Below are positions 50,984 to 58,564 of a stretch of DNA of 64,000 bases, piece after piece. Position 1 is the stretch's first letter; every line of letters begins with the position of its first letter. Origin of the DNA: WHSW01 sp963842795 (GTDB lineage Bacteria > Actinomycetota > Thermoleophilia > Solirubrobacterales > 70-9); contig CAWJHV010000009.1 of the NCBI GenBank assembly GCA_963842795.1, positions 62,001 to 126,000 of the forward strand, in the 5' to 3' direction. The notes under the pieces are model-generated. The model searched no databases. It had not been told where the DNA came from and saw only the letters and a program-made list of their open reading frames with translations. Position numbers and translations under genes: made by a program.

Positions 50984-51008
50984 CTACCCGGCTGGTGACG
51001 CTGCAATC
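50984..51008 (-). promoter_or_regulatory. predicted SigB/F-type promoter for micro-protein operon
   Basis: On the minus strand GATTGC (51003-51008) and GGGTAG (50984-50989) are separated by 13 bases. The site lies 40 bases before the ATG at 50944. The remaining part of the gap up to 51421 shows no gene. Confidence 0.55.
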
Positions 51009-51350
51009 GTTGTCGGGGCTTCAACATCAGCCGGTCGCGTCCGCCGCGACGACAACGGACCGCTCGAGATCCACCTCCCGAACCCGCGGCACTGGATCAG
51101 CTCGCGGTCAACGATCGCCGTCTCGGTCCTGCCGGTGTCGAGCCGCAGATTGTCGCGGTGCCGCGGCCGTCGATCACGATCCCCATGTTCAGGCGATGCC
51201 CGTCTGGGTGTCCGCCGAAACGGCGAGATAGCAGCACAAATGGCGTTCACGGGGGCGGTTGCCGCCCATGTTGGGCTCTCGGCGAGTACCGCCGTATCAG
51301 CTCCATCGCTAGTCGGATGACAGAACTAGCTGATTTGCAGACCTTTTTAG

Positions 51351-51359
51351 TCGGGGCGA
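51351..51359 (+). other. candidate left attachment core
   Basis: The nine bases TCGGGGCGA are identical, in the same orientation, to the sequence covering the 3' end of tRNA-Pro (59135-59143). The site is 63 bases from the integrase gene end. If both are att cores, the element spans 51.35-59.14 kb. Nine bases in GC-rich DNA is weak evidence on its own. Confidence 0.25.
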
Positions 51360-51421
51360 AAGGTGAAATCCGCCCGACAAACGGCGCAGTCAAGCGGCCC
51401 CTCGCCAAAGCGCCTACCGGT

Positions 51422-52474
51422 TCAGCTACCAGTCTCGATCGAACTCAACCGGAACGCCGCTAGTAGCCGCTCGCGCGCCGCCTCCTTCGACGGGTGCCCG
51501 TAGCGCGACATGACGAGGGCGCCGCCGTCCTCGTGGCCGAGCTGGACCGATACGGCGAAGTGATCCAGGCCCATCTCGAGCAGCTGCGTCGCGCAGAAGT
51601 GGCGAAGGTCATGCCAGCGGATGTCCTGCAGGCCTTGCTCGGCCCGCTCGGGTCCGATCCCGGAGGCCGCTCGCACCGCTCGCCAGTAGTAGTGGTGATT
51701 GCCCTTCTGGAGCGGCTCTCCGCGCGCCGTGTGAAAGACGAACGGGTCCGGCCTGCGCGGAACGTCGTCGAGGACTTGGGCTGGCGGCACGAGCACGATC
51801 CTGCGCTCACGACCGTTCTTAGGCGAGCCGATCGAGCCGTCGGTCTTGCGCGAGCGCCGGACCCACAAGATAGCTCGCCGTCGACGTCGTCCCACTGAAG
51901 TGCGTGGAGCTCGCCGGCGCGGATCCCGGTCCAAGCCGCGAACTGGATGGCCGCGCGGAACTCCGCGCCGTAACCGCCGAGCGCTGAGCAGGCTTCGAGG
52001 AGACGCCGGTACTCGTCGATGGTCGGCGGCTGGACCTCCTCGGTCTTATCCGTGACCGGGAGGCGCAGATTGGAGAACGGATTCGACTCGACGATCCCGA
52101 CGTTGCGCGCGTCCTCGTACATCGTCCCGATGATCTTTGAGAGGTTCCGCGGGACGCCGAGAGCCCAGGTCCTGGCTGACAGCCGTTCTACCTCACCGAG
52201 CGGCGTTGCGCCGAACTCGGCGGCGAAACGGCGGGCGGCCTGCGCATAGAGCTGCCGGGTCGATGCCTGCGGCCGCGGCCACTCAGTCAGCCAGCGCTCG
52301 GCAAAGCTCGCGCACGTCTCGTTCGTCCGCCGAGCCTCGAGGCGGTCGCGGTGACGGTGCTCGGCTTCAAGCGCTTGCCGGCGAGTCGCCCAGGGCCCGC
52401 CGGGAACCCAGATGCTGGTTGCCACGAAGCTGGAACTTCGCGACCCACTGTCCCTTCCGCTTGAACGCGCTCAC
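51422..52474 (-). pseudogene. tyrosine integrase with two frameshifts
   Basis: Three successive frames rebuild one phage-type integrase of about 350 residues. The N-terminus starts at a GTG at 52474 (SAFKRKGQWVAKFQLRGNQH). A one-base shift near 52411 moves to WVPGGPWATRRQALEAEHRHRD. The core continues to GIRAGELHALQWDDVDGE. A second shift near 51880 leads to the catalytic half, with TDGSIGSPKNGRERR, HDLRHFCATQLLEMG and a final SRYGHPS tyrosine region. The catalytic R-H-R-Y set is still present, so the damage is recent or due to base-call error. It overlaps the HTH gene by four bases. Confidence 0.82.
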
Positions 52475-52689
52475 GCGATCCGGTCCTTTCCTCTCCCTGG
52501 GAATAGAACCAGCTGACCCCGACGCTCGCCACCGCGCAGGAAGGCTTCCACCTCGCTCAGCCGGTAGCGGTTCTGGCCACCGACGCGCATGGCCGGCAGG
52601 CGGAGGCGCTCGATCGTTCGGATCGAGCAACGGAGCTCAAGCGCCAGCTCGCGCTTCGTAAGCCAGGGCTCATGCTGAACCGTCGTCAT
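52471..52689 (-). CDS. helix-turn-helix excisionase-type protein
   Basis: The 72-residue protein starts at an ATG at 52689 and contains a MerR/excisionase-like helix-turn-helix (WLTKRELALELRCSIRTIERLRLPAMRVG ... RYRLSEVEAFL). Its stop overlaps the GTG of the integrase and its ATG overlaps the stop of the upstream replication-relaxation gene. The three therefore form the usual module of actinobacterial integrative elements. It is the only undamaged gene of the three. Confidence 0.82.
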   Translation of the reverse strand: MTTVQHEPWLTKRELALELRCSIRTIERLRLPAMRVGGQNRYRLSEVEAFLRGGERRGQLVLFPGRGKDRIA

Positions 52690-53364
52690 CGCCCTGCCCT
52701 CCGCAACTCGGCCACTCGCACCCGATCCTCTGCAGCCACCGTCCTGATCGCGCACGTGAACGACCTGCTGGGTGGGGCTGGAGGGAGGACAGAGGTAGAC
52801 GCACTGCTCCACGTCGTCGCGAGCGCGTCTCCACGCCCTCACGATCGTCTCCAGGCGCCACTTGGCCTTCGCCGTCAGCTCGACCTCGTAGACGACCAGG
52901 CCCTCGTCGGTGCGGACGGCGAGGTCGGGCCAGTGAAGGCGCGGATATCCGTTCATCGTCTCCCCGAGCTTCGCCGCGCCGATCGGCTTGCCGTGAGCTG
53001 CGCCTGGAAGCGCAGCTCGCGCTCGGTCAGGAGCCGCTCGGCCCCGTAACGGCGCTTGAGCTCGATCGCGACGTCGGCGCAGGCGAGCCAGTGGTCGACC
53101 TCGCCGATCCGGATCGTCGGCCGCCTGAGCGCGAGGCCGGCGTAGGTGATCCCGTCGCGGGTGGCGCTGATCAGGGTCGGATCGCCGATCGCCGTCTGCG
53201 TCCGCTCCAGGAGGCCGAACTCGACCAGCCGCCTCACCAACTCGTAGGCCATCGACCTGCCGACGCTCGAACCGCCTGCCGATCTGCTCGACGGACACCG
53301 CCCCCAGCCGCGCGACCCAGCTCACGATCTCGCGCTCGCGGCTCAACTCAACCGCTCCCTTCAT
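52686..53364 (-). pseudogene. replication-relaxation family protein with several frameshifts
   Basis: Fragments in three frames add up to one gene. The start is MKGAVELSREREIVSWVARLGAVS. After a shift near 53285 comes MAYELVRRLVEFGLLERTQTAIGD ... DHWLACADVAIELKRRYG. After a shift near 52985 comes YPRLHWPDLAVRTDEGLVVYEVELTAKAKWRLETIVRAWRRA. After a further shift near 52745 the gene ends AEDRVRVAELRRAGR. This is the winged-helix/nuclease-like replication-relaxation family of integrative elements. The product cannot be made as it stands. Confidence 0.72.
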
Positions 53365-53470
53365 CTGTCCGAGCTTGAGCCATCTATTCCTAGTGCCATG
53401 AAAAGCCCAATAGTCCGGATAGACCTCCCCTACCTGCCTCTCGCCCGCATCGCCACCAGCTCCTCTTTTA

Positions 53471-53527
53471 GCCGGGTCTGACCCCCCGAACTCACGTCTA
53501 TCGTGGGGGCGGGGGGTCAGACCCGGC
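53471..53527. repeat. perfect 17-bp inverted repeat built of GGGTCTGACCC palindromes
   Basis: The arms GCCGGGTCTGACCCCCC (53471-53487) and GGGGGGTCAGACCCGGC (53511-53527) are exact reverse complements separated by 23 bases. Each arm itself is a near palindrome (GGGTC-T-GACCC). It lies in the gene-poor 53365-53990 stretch, which otherwise holds only two more hairpins. It could be a REP/MITE-type element or a strong bidirectional terminator. Confidence 0.8.
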
Positions 53528-53818
53528 GAGGGCCCGTGCGGCCGATGGCGATGCGGGCGGGGGGTGGATTTGAGATCCGGACCCCAATCCGGGCCTGGGT
53601 CCGATCCCGAAGCCCGTTCCTTTCCCCCCTCGAACCCCGTCTGAGGCCTCGGCACGCTCGCCCAACCGCTGGAAGTGCTCGCCGCCGACCTATCCCCACC
53701 GGCGCCGATCGCTTCCCGAACTCTCCTTCTCGCTTTCATTGCCCTTGACCTCCACCACCTAGTCCCGCAACGCCCGGAAAGTCCACCGCCAATCTCGGTC
53801 CTTTACGCCTCAAGCGAA

Positions 53819-53872
53819 GCCGCAGCCGACCCCGTCACCTCCGTTTGAAGAGGGGGCGGGGTCGGCTGCGGC
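53819..53872. repeat. perfect 16-bp inverted repeat
   Basis: The arms GCCGCAGCCGACCCCG (53819-53834) and CGGGGTCGGCTGCGGC (53857-53872) are exact reverse complements with a 22-base loop. The stem is almost pure GC. No T-run follows, so a classical terminator is doubtful. Confidence 0.8.
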
Positions 53873-53914
53873 GGAGCGCCCGATCCCGCGTGGCCAAGCC
53901 GCTCGGGCGGGCAG

Positions 53915-53939
53915 ACCCCCGGACGGCGAGTCCGGGGGT
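53915..53939. repeat. perfect 10-bp hairpin
   Basis: ACCCCCGGAC (53915-53924) and GTCCGGGGGT (53930-53939) pair exactly around a GGCGA loop. It is the third hairpin within 470 bases and lies 51 bases before the start of the next ORF. Confidence 0.7.
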
Positions 53940-53990
53940 AATTCCGGGGGAGAAAACGCATACTCCGCATGGGAAGCGATACTTCTCGCG

Positions 53991-54332
53991 ATGGGCCCGA
54001 TCGACCGAGCGCAACTCCTTCTTTCTGCTCAGCGCGGGCTCCTCGGAGTGGCTGGTCCGGGCTTGCTCAGAGCGTGCATCGCTCTCCGCGAGAGCAGCAC
54101 GGTGATCCTCACCTTCTTTGTGCGGCCTGATATTGCAGACGACGAACGGGAAGAGCTGGACTCCGACACGGCCACTCAGGTCATCGCAGACTGTCCTGCG
54201 GGCGTCCGTTTGGATGTCCGCTTTGTGGAAGTCGATCTCGAATCGCCCGCGTACGTGCGGGATCAGGGCGATTGGTTCTTCCTTCGGCGTGAGCTCGGAG
54301 CTCGGGCGAGCGTGCTCCAGCCGGAGGAGTAA
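53991..54332 (+). CDS. orphan hypothetical protein 1 of accessory region
   Basis: The 113-residue protein has mixed helices and strands: AQLLLSAQRGLLGVAG, STVILTFFVRPDIADDEREELDSDTAT and VRLDVRFVEVDLESPAYVRDQGDWFFLRRE. No signal, membrane helix or known family is seen. The alternation of strands after residue 35 suggests a small alpha/beta fold. It is followed within 21 bases by a copy of the region's repeated motif. Confidence 0.55.
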   Translation: MGPIDRAQLLLSAQRGLLGVAGPGLLRACIALRESSTVILTFFVRPDIADDEREELDSDTATQVIADCPAGVRLDVRFVEVDLESPAYVRDQGDWFFLRRELGARASVLQPEE

Positions 54333-54352
54333 GCACCGTCGATCCACGGATC

Positions 54353-54370
54353 GTCGCGCTTTGCACGAGA
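54353..54370 (+). repeat. degenerate copy of the accessory-region motif
   Basis: GTCGCGCTTTGCACGAGA resembles the better copies at 54818 and 56211 (GTAGCGCTTTGGACGA). It lies just after the stop of the preceding ORF and can pair with a downstream CGTGC/AAAGCGC segment. Confidence 0.4.
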
Positions 54371-54491
54371 ACGGAAACGCCGTGCATGGAAAGCGCAACC
54401 TTCCACGGCCTCGGTTAGCGTCGCGGCATGCGGCCCACACGAGGCATGCGCTCTCCGGGCGAAGCCGAGCACGGCCTAGGTCCGGTCTATT

Positions 54492-54821
54492 TTGATCGAG
54501 GTCCGTCCTGACGCGACAGGCCCCTGGTTCACGGTGACCCACGTCGGCGATCAGTTGTTGGTCTGGTGGGCGGCCGGATACGCGAACGCTGCCGCAGAGG
54601 AGGTTCGGGAATCGACCGTTTATGCAGAGGTCCGCGCGGTGCCTGCCTGGTCCGATTACGTCGTGACCGTTGCTGAGACCGCGGCGTCGGACCCGTGGAG
54701 GCTTCGCGCCGAAGCCATTGATGCACGCGCTCGCCCCGTCGCAGAGCGACGCGCTGCCACGACAGACTTCGCGAGCCGCATCGCGCAGAATGAGGATCTG
54801 CGGCTCACTCCGGCGAAGTAG
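54492..54821 (+). CDS. orphan hypothetical protein 2 of accessory region
   Basis: A TTG at 54492 opens a 109-residue frame: IEVRPDATGPWFTVTHVGDQ, a WWAAGYANAAAEEVRE helix, SDYVVTVAETAASDPWRLRAEAIDARA and an acidic-basic end LRLTPAK. No family is recognised. Codon use is like that of its neighbours. The TAG stop codon is itself inside the repeated motif at 54818-54836. Confidence 0.5.
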   Translation: MIEVRPDATGPWFTVTHVGDQLLVWWAAGYANAAAEEVRESTVYAEVRAVPAWSDYVVTVAETAASDPWRLRAEAIDARARPVAERRAATTDFASRIAQNEDLRLTPAK

Positions 54822-54836
54822 CGCTTTGGACGAAAG
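54818..54836 (+). repeat. accessory-region motif, copy A
   Basis: GTAGCGCTTTGGACGAAAG starts at the stop codon of the preceding ORF. It is followed about 20 bases later by CGATCCGCCG, which also follows copy B at 56211. The 54822-55022 gap holds no convincing gene. Confidence 0.65.
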
Positions 54837-55022
54837 GCGTAAGACTGGTTCGCGGCGATCCGCCGCTTTCGGAGTTCCGCACCCAGTTCTCGATAGCAGG
54901 CGTCCGCCCGTCTCCTCGCCATGTGGACGACCGTACGGGCGACACCCTCGCCATTTCACCTGCCACGCGCCAAAGTCAGCCCAAGGGATTAGTGCACGCC
55001 ACGGTGTGCACCCCTGGCACAG

Positions 55023-56156
55023 TCAGGCGAGGCCGGCGATTTTCGGCACGAGGTCGGCGGGCCTCGGCAGCGTCGCGATCTCGTCGGCCACCTCGGAGGC
55101 GGCCCGGCCCAGCCCCGGGTCGGTGAGCAGGCGGTCGATCAGCTCCGCGTCCACCTGATCCGGCTCCGAACGCAGACCGAGCCCGCGCCGCGCCACGGCG
55201 TCCGCGTTCATGTGCTGGTCGGCGCCGTGCGGCAGCACGAGTTGCGTGACTCCGGCGTCGATCGCGGTCAGCGTCGAGCCGGCCCCGCCGTGGTGCACCA
55301 GCGCCGCGCAGGTCGGCAGCAGCGCGGACAGCGGCACCCACCCGGCCGCCCGCACGTTGTCCGGCAGTTCTCCCAGTGGCGACGGGTCCGCGTCGCCGAG
55401 GGCGAGTACGAACTCGGCGTCCAGATGCCGTGCCACGTCGACGAGTTTGGTCAACGACGTGAGCGCGCCGACCTGGGTCAGCACCGTGCCGAGTGTCACC
55501 GCGACGCGCGGGCGCGCGGGCCGTTCGAGCACCCACTCGGGCAGCACGCCGCCTCCGTTGTACGGCACGTACCGCATCGGCCAGCCGCGCACCGGCCGGT
55601 CGACCATGCTCGGCGGCGCCACGTCGATCGACTCGCGCACCTCGGGAAACCCTTGCACGCCATGCCGTTCGCGTTCCTCGACCATCTTCTTGAAGATCGC
55701 CTCGGTCATCGACGCCTCGTCGGCGAACCCGAAGCCGTGCGACACGGCCGGCACGCCGAGCTTCGCGGCGACCAGCGGCCCGGTGCCCTCCATCGACGAG
55801 TACACGACCACGTCCGGCCGCCACGATTCGGCCGCCGACACGGTCAGGTCCACCGACACGCCGGACAACTTGGCGAAGATCGCGCCGACGAACTCCAACC
55901 CCTTCTCGGTGTCGACGTCAGTGCTGTAGTCGAACTCCTCGGGTTGCTCGCTGGCCGCCTGCTGGAACACCGCGCCGATGTCGACACCCGGCGCGGTGTC
56001 CACGACGTGCAGGCCGGCGTTCGCGGCCTCCTTGCCGCCCGCGGTCGCCACCAGCACCTCGTGGCCGGCGGCACGCAGCGCGTGTGCTAGCGAGATCGTC
56101 GGGAACACATGGCCAAGACCGGGGGAGGTCGCGAAGAGTGCGCGCACGATTCCCAT
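55023..56156 (-). CDS. macrolide-type family 1 glycosyltransferase
   Basis: The 377-residue protein has the GT-B fold of the EryCIII/OleD-like group. The N-terminal domain reads MGIVRALFATSPGLGHVFPTISLAHALRAAGHEVLVAT. The C-terminal donor-binding motif is CAALVHHGGAGSTLTAIDAGVTQLVLPHGADQHMNADAV. Such enzymes transfer sugars to polyketides or other hydrophobic acceptors, or inactivate macrolides. No polyketide synthase or sugar-biosynthesis genes are near. It stands alone and reversed among orphan ORFs, which suggests recent acquisition. Confidence 0.88.
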   Translation of the reverse strand: MGIVRALFATSPGLGHVFPTISLAHALRAAGHEVLVATAGGKEAANAGLHVVDTAPGVDIGAVFQQAASEQPEEFDYSTDVDTEKGLEFVGAIFAKLSGVSVDLTVSAAESWRPDVVVYSSMEGTGPLVAAKLGVPAVSHGFGFADEASMTEAIFKKMVEERERHGVQGFPEVRESIDVAPPSMVDRPVRGWPMRYVPYNGGGVLPEWVLERPARPRVAVTLGTVLTQVGALTSLTKLVDVARHLDAEFVLALGDADPSPLGELPDNVRAAGWVPLSALLPTCAALVHHGGAGSTLTAIDAGVTQLVLPHGADQHMNADAVARRGLGLRSEPDQVDAELIDRLLTDPGLGRAASEVADEIATLPRPADLVPKIAGLA

Positions 56157-56210
56157 TTAACACGCGATCCCCGCCGACCGCCCCGACTGGATTCCGCCTG
56201 ACGCGGCGGA

Positions 56211-56228
56211 GTAGCGCTTTGGACGAGG
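56211..56228 (+). repeat. accessory-region motif, copy B
   Basis: GTAGCGCTTTGGACGAGG repeats copy A and lies just before the abortive-infection gene. GAGTAGC here pairs with GCTACTC 16 bases on, forming a hairpin. The bases before it read as the tail ADRPDWIPPDAAE-stop of a lost ORF. Confidence 0.65.
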
Positions 56229-56279
56229 AGTGCTACTCGCGAACTCGATCCGCCGGGGCCGGTCGGCATCATCAACGCG

Positions 56280-57125
56280 GTGCCCACGCCGAATCCGTCG
56301 CACAAGACTCAGCTCTTACTGGTGAATGTGTTGACCGGCTGGACCCTGCGCGAGATCGACGAACTGTTCATCGGCAACGGTCTCACGGAAACTGCTGAGT
56401 ACGACGAGCGGCGCTGGCCGATCGGCACAAGTGAGCGACGAAGCGCAGCTGCGTCCTACTTAGCCGCGATTGATCTCCGAGACGCGCACCAGCGGGTTGG
56501 ACTCCTGCGGGTTTACGCGGACGTGCTTCGCACAACCGACGAAGACTCGGCCGAGCGCCTCGCTCAGCTCCTCGAGGAGGATGGCGTCGGATTTCAGTCA
56601 CCCACGCGCATCGCCGCCGATGACCTGAAACTGCCCGAGGGAGGCGGGAGGCTTGCTGCCGCCCTTCCGGACTTCTCCTCTATCGCCGATCCGGACGTTC
56701 TTCGCGAACACGCCGAGCGGATCCAACGCGCGTCGGTCGCCGGCGATGCGCCGGACGCGATCCTTGCGGCGCGGGAGCTCCTGGAGAGCACCTGCAAGCT
56801 GATCTGCGAAGCCCACGGCGTGACGGTGCCGAAGTCTCCAAACCTCGGCGAGCTCTACAAGCTCGCGGCGAAGCCGCTCGGCCTCGAAGCTGGCGACGTC
56901 CCCGAAACCGATTCAGGAGCGAAGGCCGCCCGGAAGGTTCTCTCCGGTCTTGTGCGGGTCGCCGATGGACTCGGTGATCTACGAACTCGCCTAGGTCGAG
57001 GTCATGGCCAGACCGAGCGCAGTCCGGCACGACAACGACACGCTGACCTGGCGACGGGAGCCGCGGCCACTTTGACGATCTTTCTGCTTGACACCTGGCG
57101 GGATCGGCAGGCACGCGACGAGTAG
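56280..57125 (+). CDS. abortive-infection (Abi C-terminal domain) protein
   Basis: The GTG at 56280 gives 281 residues; the frame continues open upstream, so the true start could be earlier. The N-terminal half (TGWTLREIDELFIGNGL ... ERLAQLLEEDGVGF) is unassigned. The C-terminal half (~150-275) matches the Abi_C family: DAILAARELLESTCKLICEAHGV, NLGELYKLAAKPLGL, VADGLGDLRTRLGRGHG and HADLATGAAATLTIFLLDTW. Homologues are phage-defence proteins thought to kill or arrest infected cells. It stands alone in the accessory region. Confidence 0.8.
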   Translation: MPTPNPSHKTQLLLVNVLTGWTLREIDELFIGNGLTETAEYDERRWPIGTSERRSAAASYLAAIDLRDAHQRVGLLRVYADVLRTTDEDSAERLAQLLEEDGVGFQSPTRIAADDLKLPEGGGRLAAALPDFSSIADPDVLREHAERIQRASVAGDAPDAILAARELLESTCKLICEAHGVTVPKSPNLGELYKLAAKPLGLEAGDVPETDSGAKAARKVLSGLVRVADGLGDLRTRLGRGHGQTERSPARQRHADLATGAAATLTIFLLDTWRDRQARDE

Positions 57126-57138
57126 TCGAAATGCGTCG

Positions 57139-57158
57139 CTTTTCGTCCGAAGCGCCAC
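57139..57158 (-). repeat. accessory-region motif, inverted copy C
   Basis: On the minus strand GTGGCGCTTCGGACGAAAAG repeats copies A and B with three changes. It lies 14 bases after the Abi gene stop, in inverted orientation. Confidence 0.5.
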
Positions 57159-57265
57159 TTTCCGCCGAGGCCACTGGCGGAACGGAGAGTCTCATGGTCT
57201 TCGCGCAATGCGATAACCGCCTCGGCGCGCAATGCGCCGGGAGCCCAGCCCTGGGTCGGCGCGCG

Positions 57266-58564
57266 CTACGGCCCGGCCGAGCCCTGGATCCGCCAGTCCG
57301 TCCCGTCGAAGCGATACCAGGCAACGAGCGCGTCGCCATCGGCGTCGACCCCGACCCGGGGCTCGTACGCGGCGCCCTCCCCGGCCCCAGAGAGAGTTTG
57401 CACGGCGCTCAGGGCGCCGGCGGCGGAGCGCGCGCGGGCCTGGACCCGGTTGTACGCCCCGTCGGAGCGATCCCAGGTGAACACCGCGTCGCCGTCGGCG
57501 TCAACCGCGACCTGGGGACTGGACGCGTCCTGTCCGGCCAAGGAGAGTGTCTGCACGGTGCTCAGGGCGCCGCCGGCTGAGAGCGCCCGGGCCTGGGCGC
57601 GGTTGTTGCTGCCGTGGAAGCGCATCCAGGTGAAGACCGCGTCGCCGTCGGCGTCAACCGCGACCTGGGGGAGCTCCGCGCTCTGCCCGGCGCCCGAGAG
57701 GGTCTGCACGGCGCTCAGGGCGCCGGCGGCCGAGCGCGCCCGGGCCTGGACCCGGTAGTCCTCCCCGTCGAAGCGGGTCCAGGTGAACACCGCATCGCCA
57801 TCCGCATTGACCGCGACCTCGGGGTCCCACGCGTTCTGGCCGGTTTCGGAGAGGGTCTGCACGGCGCTCAGGGCGCCGGCGGCGGAGCGCGCGCGGGCCT
57901 GGACGCGGAGGTTCCTCCCGTCGAAGCGGTACCAGGTGAACACCGCGTCGCCGTCGGCGTCGACCGCGACCTCGGGGTACCGCGCGTTACTACCGGAGAG
58001 GGTCTGCACGGCGCTCAGGGCGCCGCCGGCGGAGCGCGCGCGGGCCTGGACCCGGTAGGACGCCCCGTCGGACCGCCACCAGGTGAACACCGCGTCGCCA
58101 TCGGCGTCGACCGCGACCTGGGGGGCGAACGCGTCCTGGCCGGCCGCGGAGAGGGTCTGCACGGCGCTCAGGACGCCGCCGGCGGAGCGCGCCCGGGCCT
58201 GGACCCGGTAGTCCGCCCCGTCGAGGCGCCGCCAGGTGAAGACCGCATCGCCGTCGGCGTCGACCGCGACCTCGGGCTCGAACACGTCCTCCCCGGCCCG
58301 CGAGAGGGTCTGTACGGCGCTCAGGGCGCCGGCGGCCGATTGCGCCCGTGCCTGGACCCGGTAGTGCTCCCCGTCGAAGCGGGTCCAGGTGAACACCGCG
58401 TCGCCGTCGGCGTTGACCGCGACCTCGACGCTGACCGCATCGTGCCCGGCGTGGGAGAGGTTGACCGGCGTGGTCCATGCGGCCCTGGCGAGCGTCGCAA
58501 CCGAGAGCCCCACCACGAGCAGCCCGCAGAGCAGGACCGAAAACCTCGCCCAACCCGCCTTCAA
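57266..58564 (-). CDS. secreted protein of eight 51-residue tandem repeats
   Basis: The 432-residue protein has a signal peptide (residues 1-28). It then has eight tandem repeats of 51 residues whose core is VAVDADGDAVFTWxRxDGxxYRVQARxRSAxGxLSAVQTLS. The fourth repeat is three residues shorter and the last is cut short (WRIQGSAGP). DNA of the units is also highly similar, so they arose by recent tandem duplication. The DGDAVFTW/DG turns and strand spacing suggest a seven- or eight-bladed beta-propeller, with each repeat one blade. It is probably extracellular; ligand and role are unknown. Confidence 0.85.
   Translation of the reverse strand: MKAGWARFSVLLCGLLVVGLSVATLARAAWTTPVNLSHAGHDAVSVEVAVNADGDAVFTWTRFDGEHYRVQARAQSAAGALSAVQTLSRAGEDVFEPEVAVDADGDAVFTWRRLDGADYRVQARARSAGGVLSAVQTLSAAGQDAFAPQVAVDADGDAVFTWWRSDGASYRVQARARSAGGALSAVQTLSGSNARYPEVAVDADGDAVFTWYRFDGRNLRVQARARSAAGALSAVQTLSETGQNAWDPEVAVNADGDAVFTWTRFDGEDYRVQARARSAAGALSAVQTLSGAGQSAELPQVAVDADGDAVFTWMRFHGSNNRAQARALSAGGALSTVQTLSLAGQDASSPQVAVDADGDAVFTWDRSDGAYNRVQARARSAAGALSAVQTLSGAGEGAAYEPRVGVDADGDALVAWYRFDGTDWRIQGSAGP

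Noticed and set aside
54353..57158. Integron attC sites
   Set aside because: RYYYAAC/GTTRRRY core sites and an integron-type integrase are absent, so only a neutral repeat-motif description is given.
57266..58564. Regular 153-base repeats considered as a CRISPR array
   Set aside because: Repeats are coding, in frame and about 150 bases long with no distinct spacers; no cas genes are nearby.
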